From NCBI GenBank assembly GCA_025024175.1, contig QCXZ01000041.1, forward strand, positions 37,939,786-38,003,785: DNA of 64,000 nt, written 5' to 3'. The notes below the pieces were generated by a model. The model was not told where the DNA came from, did not search any database, and saw nothing but the letters and a program-made list of their open reading frames with translations. The translations under genes were made by a program, and so were the position numbers. Numbering within the stretch: the first letter of the stretch is position 1; each line of letters opens with the position of its first letter. Below are positions 11,511 to 22,975 of this stretch, in pieces. This DNA is from Rhyzopertha dominica (taxonomy: Eukaryota; Arthropoda; Insecta; Coleoptera; Bostrichidae).

Positions 11511-14500
11511 AAGTTTGATATTAATGCGCGGCAATAGTTTAGATGGCGATATTTTGAGAACTATAAAAGCAAATTGAAATCTGCTTGCAGGGTGTCGATT
11601 AGCTACCCAGGTATTACTAAGTTCTTGATAAATTAAAAATTTGTGAATAGGCCTATTATATCACGTCGTCAAGGGGTATATTCACAGGTCAGGTCAGGTC
11701 AGGTCCCCTAGTGCAATAAACGAGTTTCTATGGTATTTGTTTAACAATTAAATACCATGAGGGCTAGTTGTTTTATAAATCTAAGTCGAAGACGAGAATT
11801 TTGCAGCTATCGGAATGCTATTGTTAAACAAATGGATTAGAAACGAGTTTTTTTTTTCGATTTTTCCCATAGGAAAAGTTAGATGCACAGGGATATGTAG
11901 TAAGATTATTTCCTGAGTTAGTACATAGAAACCATAAAATTTGAGTTTACAAGGTAACTTGTCAAATATGGACGACATTAAATCCGATTTTTTTTTCCGG
12001 CAAAACTGCGGACAGCTAATGTCAAAATAATTTCCCACTTGAAAATTAAATATAGGTAGGTAAGGAATTCTTGTCAATGATTGGTAAAAATTGACAGGAA
12101 GGAAATAATCGAAATTATACGAGGTACCTCTATTAAATTGAACGTTCTGATTGGTTGAAAATAACACGAAAAAAGTAATGCGTATTAAAAGTCCTAAAAC
12201 GCATCCTTTTTAGATTAAAAATGCCTATTAAAGATTTATAGTTCATATAGGTACTCCTGATAATACTGATGCACTTCCTAGACTTCCTACCTACGTATAT
12301 TACGCTGTATATCCGGACGCGCGCTCAGGACGAGCCAGTACGAGCGACACGCAAGCATTTTTGCTAAACCTATTATCGTTGTCGTTGTCAGTTTTTTTTA
12401 TATGTGAATAATATTCAGACAACGCTATTATTATGCATCCATGGTTACAGGAATCTGTAATCCGGACTATTCGATTTTAACATAGACATTTTACTACGCT
12501 TGTATATGCATCTATAATCCGCTAGGTACCGCCATCGTACAGCTCGCATGAGTGAAATGGAAGATGTCGTGAAACTTCTTTCTCTAGGATCCCAGCCTTA
12601 AACGCAAACAATTTTGTTAAGCATTAACTAAGCGCTCTGCAAAAAAATAAAAAAAAACACGAGTTTATTATTTTTCATGTATATTCATATTTTACAATAA
12701 AAAGAGAATGGGGGCTATAGGGCCATTGGTAGAAATTGGTTTAGGTGTAGTCATGCTACTCGATTTTTACTCTCAAAATTGCAGGCACCGTGGAATGAAA
12801 ACAAAATAACAGGAAACACAATGACTTTATAACTATCATTCTCGGTACAGCGAAATCCATGAGCGTTTATTTTTATAAATGTGCGTTTAGTATCAAAAGT
12901 ATTCAACCACAAAACATTAATACCAGGAAATGTCAAAAAACATGGAAGGTTACTTAGTAAATATAGGTGCAACAGCTACGACTTCTAAAGGCAAATGATT
13001 TCAACGATTTAAATAATCATTATTATTATATTAAACACAGACTTAAAGCCAACTTAATTGCTTAACAAAAAGTATTAATAAAAATGACCGCACTGAAATT
13101 AAAAAAAGTGTCAGTTGCCACGTATTCTTTTTTTAGATTCTTAATTTGCCATTTATAAATGTAGGAAATGAAATATAGCAGTCTATAATGTTTTGTTAAA
13201 TGCAAAATATTTACAACTAGTCTTCAAATTATCAATTAATCGTATACGCTTGAATTTCGCATAATAGAAATTATTCCAGTTGACGGTACTCTTATCAAGA
13301 GTACCTTAGCACAGTTCAAAGTAATTTTACGTCATTAGTTATTGCGTCTTCACGTCGTAAAACAACCTTTAAAGGTTTCACCTAGCTATAAAAAGCAAGT
13401 TTACACATACTTAAAAACTAATCTTAAATGAGAACTAATCAAGATATAATTACAAGTCGCTATTGGCACTTAGGTACCTACTTCAACGAGCACTTAAATG
13501 TTTCTAATTGCTTAATTCACCACAACCGAAAGTATTAACCTCTCTCCCACATTGTCTTATAGACAACAACGTTTATGTTGTACATATTAAACTATCAAGG
13601 CTTTAGTCAATTGTAAATTAATCATTAATGAAAATAAATCCATTTATTAATTAACTGAAATAGTTGGTACCTATTTGGTTGTAAATAATACGCCANGGCA
13701 GCATTTTTAATACAAAAAAAAACTGACTACATAATTCACCTGATCTCATTTTATTAATTTAGCGTATAAATCAACAATTTGCACCACGACACTTGATAAT
13801 TAAAATAGAAATGCAATATAGAATTGTGATATTATCGAATTCACATTACGACTGACATTAGCAATATTTATAGAAAGCAATATTTGCATTTGAATCCATG
13901 ATGAATTGATAACGGTTGTCCCAGACAATTGATTTCATTTTCCATTTTTCTGCATTTGGGACACTTTAGGTATCAATTCAAATTATTATTAAAGATAAAA
14001 ATGTGAATACAGAATAAAAATTTTTGAGGCGAAACATATTATGATAATGGTGAAAAAATGGCGTTTTTGCAATGCGACTTTTAACTAAAATCTGATATAT
14101 CCGTATCTTGTGTTTGCCTAATGCATCCTTGAAACGTTTAGAAACAATACAAGTATTCTACCTGACCAAAAAAAAACGGGTCTTGAAAGAAGGCTACATG
14201 CATAACCTATTAAAGCTGCAAACAATTCAAATTATCCAACAAACTGATGTTCATTGTCTAGATAATATTTTACAACATACTAAAACATTAACGCTTTTTT
14301 CTTCATTATAAGTACCTAGTTCCGTTGCTCAAAGTATATTCTTGTATGTCATAAACTAGGTATGTATTTTATAAAATCTTAACCGGAGGGGGTTTGGTAA
14401 GCTATCGGATGATAACATGAAACTAACTTATCATTTATATTTCGCAAAACCGTTTTACAACGGTGTTCAGTTTAATAAATATTTTTGTCTTCATATTTTG

Positions 14501-15639
14501 AATTTGAACCTTACCCATGTTTAATGGGTATTTTTCAGTTTACCCGGATAACCTTCAAAGCATTATGACATATCTAATACTACTGTTAACCAAAACGTCT
14601 TTATTGATAAAAGTGAAAACCTTGTAGCTTCCTGAAAATAAGTGTAAAGCTGCAGTTATCAAATAACAAAACTACTCCTAACAAATATTATTAGAACCTT
14701 GGTATCGTTATAACTCAGGATTGGTGGACCAGTCTGTTGCTATTTAGACAACACTAAAACACGTCATGCTTTATAGACAGACGTTTGCGTGTGCCTGTTA
14801 GTTTAAGTACAAAGATTACGATTTAAACATAAAAAAGGCTACCTAATCTATCATTTGAACCTACAAAATGCAGCAAAAAAAGTTGTTGTTTGTGAGCATT
14901 AAAATATTCAGTATTGATAACTATAAGTTAATTGTTTATTGACAGTATTTAGATTTTAACAACCCAGTAGGACTAACGCCAAATGTAGTAATTATTGACA
15001 ATGTAAGTTGTAGAAAAAAATATTATTAGGGACTTCCTGGTGGGCAATAGTTTTCTTCTAGTTTTTAAATAGCAGTAGAATTTATGAACTCTGAGGTTTA
15101 TAACTTGTTGCAGATAATGCTATAGTTGCTACAGGGTACTTTTTTATTCCGACGAGTTCTGATGTCAGCAAGAACCAGTGCATCTGTATGGAGAATTTTA
15201 GTCTTTTTTTGACCCTCGGGTGAAAACAACGAGTTTGTGTTTTGAAGTGTGTAAAAGTGATTTTTTGCACTAAGGCTTTTTAAAATAACTGTGCTAAATG
15301 GAGAGGTCATGACTTGACAAAGAACATTTAAGAAAGGTGGAAAAATTTAGGATCCGTAATTCATGTGTAATCTTATATTAAACGTAATGCTACGGCACTC
15401 GGCGTTTTCGAAAATGCAAGAAAGAAAAAAAAAGAAAAAATTTTTACGTATGTTTAAACAGCAAACGGTATGTACATACAAATTTGTTTTTACATTACTT
15501 CAAAAGGAGCAAATAAATCCACATGGCAAGGCGACTCAGACGATGGGAACAAGACAGTTTGATTTTTTCTTCCAAAAACAAATCGGAACGTTATCATGAT
15601 AATATGGACGTCGCGCTACTTAAATATTGATTTCCTAAA
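11511..15639. other. Intergenic, no gene recognised
   Basis: Long AT-rich stretch with only short frames that lack any family motif. A run of four AGGTC units lies at 11686-11705. I see no RNA gene or transposon ends that I can defend. Confidence 0.5.
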
Positions 15640-17285
15640 AATTGTACCACCACTGAAAGAGCCGACAGCTATAAATTATATCAAACACAGCCAAGTGGAG
15701 TTCGACGCATTTAGAAGCTGCCATCATGACGGTGTAGTCGGAAAGATCTGTTGAAAGTACACCAGAGCAATTTCTGATTCCAAGAAGGCTGAAATCAGAG
15801 GTTATTAACATGGCGTAATGGGAAGCAAGCCAGTCTTTACACGTGAGTAAGAACAGTCAATTGTCGTAATGTTGTATATATGTACTTACCATCGAACTGA
15901 GACGAGTAGCTTACGAGTTTGCAGGCAAAATAAAGTGAAACATGCCTTCTACGTGAACACTAGTGGCTTGCTTGGGATCAGACGCTTGCAGGATTTCTCA
16001 GGCGGTTAACAAAAATCAATCTAAGAAGCTCTGAAACGACAAGTATGAATCGGATTAGAGGTCTCGACAGGTAAGGAGTAGATTCAATTTTTAGTAATCC
16101 TGAAGCTGTGTCAAAAAGTATAAATTTATGTGTGAGCGAAAGTATAAAGTTGATGTAACCGGTATTTTGGCGTTTCAAAACCTAGAAGCGATAGCGAAGG
16201 GCTAGAAACAAGTTAGATAAGTAAAGAGTTGGGAACGGGGATGAAACGTTACTGCCGTGTGTTCCTTCAGTGCCGCTGGAAATTACATACGCCCATTGTT
16301 TATCTACCTAAGGCAAGGATTGACCTCAACTAAGGAAAGGTGGACCCGAAGATGCTATCTATAAGTGCTCCAAAAATCGTTGGATCAACGAGGAAATACT
16401 TTATTTTTGGTTGAAACACTTTTGTGCATGCTCAAAACCATCTTTAAACGATCCCGTTCTTTTAATTGGCGACAACCACTCGGCCACAAATCACCGATGA
16501 TTTACAATTTCTGCAAAGAAAATTTCATAACTTAACTCACAATTACTCCCCATAGGTTACAGTTATTGGACGTAACATTCTGTAGCTCTCTTAAAATAGC
16601 TTCTAACAGGGAATGTGATATATACATCAGGACAAATCCCTACGCAAAAATTACACCTTATGATTTAACCTCTCTTTTTAACACAGCATATTGGAGAGCA
16701 GTTACGATGGAAAATGGTGTATTGGGATTTCAAACTACAGAAATTTATCCTTTACATTCTAATAAATGATTTCATGGCGTCATCATATCTATCTGGACCA
16801 CTGTTACTGGCTATTAAGAGGCAATGATGCTATTTTTAAGAACAACAAGCAGAATCTAAGGAATCTGAGGATAATAGAATGGAAGCTAAGAACCCTACAC
16901 ACAAAACAACGGTAGAAGAAATTCATTGAGTGTTAAGTACAAGCTTTGCAAACGTGTCCAAAAGGAACAAGCAAGAAGCAAAAATTAAGAAGGCAAATAA
17001 AGTTGAAGCAGGTGAGAAGAGGAATAAGGGAAAGAAGAGTTGAACAAAGGTCTACTTACAACAGATCAAGGGCAAAAAAGTTAAGATGAATACCACTAAA
17101 AGGGGAGGAAATGAAAACATCATTTTCGCTGAGAATTGCTACTACGAGAACATGGACACTAACGAGGTTTGCGTTATATGCCAAGAAGATGCTAAAAATG
17201 AAATGTGGTATGGATGCGTAGATTGTGGAAATTGAACCCACGAAGCTTGCAGTGGGATAGAGACGATCGAAAATATGTGACTACT
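15640..17285 (+). pseudogene. Decayed pogo-superfamily transposase with C-terminal Cys cluster
   Basis: Conserved pogo blocks occur in order on the + strand across several frames. First is the CENP-B-type DNA-binding part (KPVFTREEEQ region near 15830, then NKVKHAFYVN near 15930). The start of the catalytic core (INEEILYFWLKHF, NDPVLLIGDNHSA near 16380-16490) follows. The longest intact piece, 16566-16769, includes ITPYDLTSLFNTAYWRA and GFQTTEIYPL, typical of the end of the pogo DDE domain. Near 17160-17270 there is EVCVICQEDAKNEMWYGC and CGN.THEAC, a PHD-like or zinc-ribbon-like Cys/His cluster that some insect pogo proteins carry. Many stops and frame changes show it is dead. Family assignment rests on remembered motif order. 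Confidence 0.75.
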
Positions 17286-18753
17286 GTTTTTTCTATTAAG
17301 GCTGACTTAAAACTAGTAGTTTTCGTTATACATGAGAATAGGTATTGCTTTTTAATAACTTTATCCTCTTAAATTTTGAATAAGGTGTTGGTTTAGTACT
17401 GAGTGGAAATGAGAAAGTATAGATATTATCCTTAACCAATAGCGGCATTGCCCCGATAGGCTTGGTAATACCGCTATGACAATCTCTCACAAAAACGTTA
17501 ATATTAAAATGATGCGTACACGAAATCAATGTGATAAATGAGGTATGCCTAGACAAATGATAAGTGCATTCGGAAAAAATTTAACACCTTTTATGTTTAA
17601 CGTGTTTCCAATTGGCAACAATTTTCCCTTAAGGTGACAACATTCCCCCGCCTTCCCCTAATTATGCAACAGCTATATGATTATGTAGCATTTTAATAGA
17701 ATCCAAAATATGATCGAAGCATTGGACAAAACATCTTTGCTGGACAGGCAGCGAAAGAAATGTGTTGGAAGCTGTTTTAACAATAACGCCCGAAGTTTAG
17801 AAAAATGCACTACTGTAAAAACTTTTTAAAAGAGGGCTTCAGTAAATACGTTTTACTTGATGTCTACGACAGCCAAGATCAGTTTAATTATAATGTAACG
17901 AAAGACGCTGGTTCATCCTACTGTTATACCTTTAATATTAATTCTTTTCTTAGCATAATAATAATTATTATTATACAACAGTTCTCTATTATATTGTAAC
18001 TCCCGTTAGAGTGCAAATCGCAACAGCATCAATAACAAAAATATACCCAGCGCAACTTTTGACAGTTGAGCAGGTTGCTTGTATCCAGGGTCTGTTTTTA
18101 ATTCATTATCCATGAGTACAATAAAATGTAGGTTACTACTGGATCGTCGATCCATAGTAAGTGCTCCGCTTTCACCCCTAACACTGATTCAGTTCATTAT
18201 TGCAAGAGCTTCCGCAGCAGCTGACTTATACACCATACAACGCCTAAATCAACAGAAAAGTACAAATGGCTTTGCCTGAGCAAATGTTTTAACCAAGCAA
18301 CCGCTGCATATCCCGGCAACTCTCGACGGGGTGATTGATGACAGCACGTGGGAAGTGTAACCAATTCCATCTGGTTTGATTTGCACGCCAACCCCTATTC
18401 GCATTGCTGATTAGTAAGTCGAAACGAATTCAAATTAATTATTGAGAAACATCGGTGGACATTAAAATCAAGCTATTGTTTATATTTCAACTAAATCCTA
18501 CTTTCCAAGAATGGCGACAACAAAACTATAGTTTTGTTCGTCACTGAAATCCAACATCGACAATAGTCTTACACAATATAGTACGTATTATGCACAAATT
18601 TCAGGAATTTTTTTGGAATATAAAGAGTATATGTAAATGAACATTCGAATTCCAAAGAAATGGAAGAATGAAATGCCAAAAGATTACCCGCTAGGTCAAT
18701 ATAACTTCTTAAAGCGGTAATAAAAGCAAATTAATGATTATGAGGGACTACAT

Positions 18754-18854
18754 GCGTTTAGCGAACTTGCTCTGAGCGAACTACACACTTAGCTTGCTTC
18801 GAGCGAACCAAGCGCAGGTGGTCGGGTTCGATCCGTGTTCTGAGCGAACCAAAT
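18754..18854 (-). repeat. 16-bp minisatellite, locus 1
   Basis: Read on the minus strand, units built on GTTCGCTCAGAGCA recur imperfectly: GGTTCGCTCAGAACAC, GGTTCGCTCGAAGCAA, AGTTCGCTCAGAGCAA and GTTCGCTAAACGC. They are interrupted by a + strand segment, GGTCGGGTTCGATCC, that resembles a tRNA B box. The same unit recurs at 20211-20298 in the opposite orientation. Confidence 0.6.
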
Positions 18855-20210
18855 ATTATAATTAAAGAGATATGAACTCCGAATGGCATGCTAAATGCGA
18901 TTCTTTTATAGGACACATTAATAAAATTGATGTAAATTTACCGATGAATGAGTATCACAGACTTACAAAAAAACACCTCGTTAATTACATTCACTTCATT
19001 TATACACAGTTTAAACTGCGATATAAATAAATGAAAAATACAATGCAGATCTTATGTACATGACAATCTGTACCTAAATAACATAACACGATTAAAAATA
19101 GTGACCCATAAGACACGATAAATCCATCTATAGTTCTCACTATATCGGAAATTTCGGGATAAGTTTTGTAGTTGTCTTATCATTCTAATTTGTATATTAT
19201 TAATCAAATAATATAATACAAAGCACAGCGATATTTTTACCAATTTATGATCAAGTAAATCAAATTTAAATACTAAAAACAAATATACGTACCTACACAT
19301 ATCTTGAAAGTTTCCTTTGTGTCATGTTATGTGTAAGTTATTTATTACTATATTTGTGATGATTGAGGGATACACTTCTATAACCAACCATGATGAATTT
19401 TAAAATTAATGCATTCAGTGGTTCTAGAAGGTTTGCAAAAATTTGCTCTTGAAATTAGGAAAATAATAAATTTAAAAATGGATATTTGGACTAGCTTTAG
19501 AAAAAAATTGGGTCAAATCTACATATAAATAATGATTTATTTCTTATCTAAAAATTGCCGATAAAATAAAAGATAATTCAAAGCTATTAATGTTCAAGAA
19601 ACTTAATATATCACTTTACAAATATTACAAGACATAAACATGTTAGTAGATGTGTCATTATTCCCTAATAATTTTAATATGTTCCCGTCCTTTTCCAATT
19701 ATTATTGTAGCTGTTTCTTAGTTGGTTATCTAGCTGGAGATATGCTTTTCTCCGCTTTGACTATTTTCGTACTCCAGCTGCATTATCTTTCAGTTTTTGT
19801 ATCAAGAAATATATATTCGGTGTCGTACGGCCAACAATTGTCGCATGAGTTACGTAACGGAGAACAAGTATACTGCCATATAACATAATCTTCACCCTTG
19901 CTTGAAGAATGGGAAATGTTCTTGACTATTTTTGTAAAGTCGTGGTAAGGGATGAAGTGGTGGAGCTTCAGGATAGTGTATAAAATGACCAGTATCTTAT
20001 AATAGATATTATGCAGAATGCGCATACGTACTTATATTTATTGCTCTCTTACCAATTTTACCGATTTTTTTCTCCGGAAATTACTACAGCCCTTAGTAAA
20101 CTGCTTTAAGTATTTACAGATAACATTATAAGGCGCTTGCTGTTGGTATATCTGACGTTTCCTGTATAAGGATTAGGAGTAATAAATGTCATTAGGTGGT
20201 TGAAACACTT

Positions 20211-20298
20211 GTTCGCTCGGAGCACCATGCCCAGTAGGACCATCGCCCGTGTTCGCTGAAAACACGGTTTGCTCAGAGCACGTTCGCTTAAAGCACGT
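20211..20298 (+). repeat. 16-bp minisatellite, locus 2
   Basis: The units GTTCGCTCGGAGCACC, GTTCGCTGAAAACACG, GTTTGCTCAGAGCAC and GTTCGCTTAAAGCACG are arranged partly in tandem. A 24-base spacer follows the first unit. They are related to locus 1 at 18754-18854. Confidence 0.65.
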
Positions 20299-21142
20299 TA
20301 CCCTTTGAGGTGTAGCTTAGTGTTTGCCGCCAGTATATACTAATGTATACAAGAAATCTACCGTACGGCGGAATACACAACGCTGCAGAATTAACACCGC
20401 ACAATGTCAAATATATTGTATTTTTACTTAAAGAAATAGCATTTTGTACGTTCTGTGATAGCGAAAAACGTAATGGTTCCAATTAAAACAATTTGAAGGA
20501 AAACTATCCAAAGTCCAATTCCACTTCTTCAGCAGTAAAATATGCAGAGCGCTTAGCAAGCTAAAATACATAAAACGTTACAAACAACATATAAAAGTGA
20601 AATTACGTTCTTTAAATATTTTTAATTTATTAAAGAAGAGGGTAAAATGACACCCACCTCTAGTGGGGGCTAGTGAGGTTCCGTAACGGGTGGGCAGACA
20701 AAGTGAGTATCAGAACCATGTATATTGTACATATCAAATAAAATAACTCCTTGTAATAAAAACAGAAACATATTTCCTACAAAGAATTTACTGAATTTTA
20801 CACCCATACTCACATTAATTTATTTATGGGTATTTACAGTTTTCAGATTTACGGTACTTGAAGCTAAGATTTGTCTGATTAATCTAACGCTCTTGCCAAA
20901 CAAATTAATAAAACTCGCCAAGAAATTGATATGTCTTAGGAACAACGTATTAACCTGTTAAATTATGAAACAAATACTTTTTGGGAAACCGCTGTCACTA
21001 ATTTAACAAGTTTTATAGCAGCTAATGTTTCCGTATCAAAACCACCGCACAAAGATTTCACACTATTCGCCTCCGTCTGCACCGATATGAGAAAACGTTA
21101 GTTATTAAGAGAGAAAGGTTTTAAAAATAATCCATTCTATGC

Positions 21143-21766
21143 AAGGGCGGATACAGGGGGGGTTCATGGGGGTCATGACCACCTCCCCCCAAGGCCTGAG
21201 CTGGGTATAGTTCGAGCACTAATATTTTTTCTAATGTAATTTACATATTTCACAAAATAAAAACTTTCTATAATGGCGAGCACATATATGCATGAACAAC
21301 ACGCACTATTAACTATTTTTAATTAAAAAAAAACACACACAACGTCGTAATTTATTCCCGGCAACATAATTTTGGGGGGAAACTGAATTGGATTGGATGT
21401 CAACCCTTAGTGCCTTACCTGTGACGATTTAATTTTATTATCATTGACTGTTTTCACCATTACTCAACGAGTTCATTTCTTTAATGAGATAAAAACAACA
21501 CGTGATTCATTTGTGCATTCAATGAATTCCTGAGTTTTTGAACTGGACTGCGCCTTCAGAGAAACATAGCGACTGAAGTGGATTCAAGTTACAATTCGTT
21601 TCGCAAGATAAAAAAAAAACGAAAAATTAATTTTGCTATTTCATTAAAATTATTTAAACTTATAAAAATAAAAACTATTTCTTTCTCAATTAGATTATTT
21701 TTGTAAATTGCAACCCGTCCCTGACCTGACCTGACCCCCCATGATCTGAAACCTGGATCCGCCCTT
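21143..21766. mobile_element. MITE-like element with AAGGGCGGAT terminal inverted repeats
   Basis: The left end AAGGGCGGATACAGG and the right end CCTGGATCCGCCCTT are inverted copies with one mismatch. The similarity extends inward with gaps (TTCATGGGGGTCATGACC against the inverse of GACCCCCCATGATC). The 624-bp interior has no coding similarity. Ends of the AGGGGCGGATCCAGG kind are common in insect DNA transposons. I could not see a confident target-site duplication, so I leave the superfamily open. Confidence 0.65.
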
Positions 21767-21809
21767 GATGAAGACAAAAGCAAAAAACGAAAGGTTAATG
21801 AAGCTTCTA

Positions 21810-22975
21810 CAGGATTTCTATAAATGGCAAATTGATTTAGTCGATAATTTCCATAAGCGCTCTGGATGAATGAATCATTTGTAGAAACCCTATATAAATG
21901 ATTCATGCAACGCGGGCAGCGTTGATTTCTGAATTCTTTGCGCCGCCTTTTTGTAATTGTTGCCAAGCTACAATATGCACGGCGATAGTACTGAAGCTTG
22001 CAGATCAGTCTCACCACAGCTCAAAAATATAAGCTTTTCGCAACCTTAAAGTTAATTATTCCACAAAACACTAAAAAATATGTTGAAAATACACACTTCC
22101 AGACGTTTTCTTATATTAAAAAACCGCTGCAAATTGAATCAATACTTCCACATCCAATTGTCAAAATGACATTTACGTTTTTATTTTTTATACTATACGA
22201 TTAGTAATCAGGTTTTGAGCATTTTTTCTCTCTACACATTTTTTCTAAGACAAACAGTCCTCGTGACATTAGCAAACATATATATATTTTAAAAATCGGT
22301 TTTTTCCAAATAACTCGAAAATTATTAACTTAACAAAAAAATTACAAGAGCGCTTTCTGATCAGAAATTTGATTTTCTATATAATACCAAAATTTAGAAA
22401 AAATCGTACGAGCAGGGTCCAAAATAGGTTTTTTGGAAATATTTCGAAAATGTCAATATTTTGGATAAATTTTCTAAAACACTTTTTGTGGGAAATTTTA
22501 TTTCCTATCTGATGGCATTTTCATTTTTTGAATATATTAAATATATTCGGAGATATTTAAGAAAAACCGTTTTCTTTAAGTGACGCTTTTTTGCTAATAT
22601 CTTCTAAACAGTTTNATGCACCGAAAATTTATAACAACTAATAATACTCGCGGTTATACTACTAATGACATACTAAAACGAGAAAAAATATAAAAAAATA
22701 AAAATTTGCAAAAAGACACAGACAAGAAATTTGTTTTTGCTCAAATTTTGTTTTTTTGCGTTTTCGGTCATTTTAAAGCGATTGAGCAAATAAAAATTTT
22801 TGAAAATTTTTTCGCGATACAATATTTCCCATCCGTTGGATGTGGAAGTAATTATCAAATAATTCAAAAATCAACAGATGACAAGTATACGTCACTTTTC
22901 TGAGCGGCGGCAAACTGATTTAATCCATAATTTCCATAAGCGCCCTTGATGCATTAATCATTTATAGAAACCCTG
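21810..22975 (+). mobile_element. TA-flanked MITE (partial dimer) interrupted by element copy E
   Basis: The end CAGGATTTCTATAAATG at 21810, preceded by TA, is followed by a right-end piece (TGAATCATTTGTAGAAACCCT to about 21891). Another left end (TATAAATGATTCATGCAAC) then opens a longer copy that matches the intact MITE at 40951-41315. The right end, AATCATTTATAGAAACCCTG, finishes at 22975 and is followed by TA. The longer copy is split by copy E of the asymmetric-ended family. Confidence 0.75.
22125..22850 (+). mobile_element. Asymmetric-ended element, copy E (nested)
   Basis: It starts with CCGCTGCAAATTGAATCAAT, then ACTTCCACATCC at 22144, and ends with CATCCGTTGGATGTGGAAGT at 22849. An internal deletion removes the GGTAGTTACCTCC-type segment and most of the microsatellite. 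It interrupts the surrounding MITE, whose uninterrupted sequence is available at about 41188-41212, so the true element limits can be read off. No target-site duplication longer than 1-2 bp is visible. Confidence 0.8.

Larger units (their letters stand above)
17286..21142. other. Intergenic with two related minisatellites
   Basis: Apart from the 16-bp repeats at 18754-18854 and 20211-20298, the stretch is AT-rich and shows no gene. The open frames at 17805-17999 and 19640-19888 are low complexity or without motifs. Confidence 0.5.

Noticed and set aside
18815..18835. Possible tRNA gene or SINE from the B-box-like GGTCGGGTTCGATCC
   Set aside because: There is no A box at the right distance and no cloverleaf can be drawn. 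It sits inside a minisatellite.
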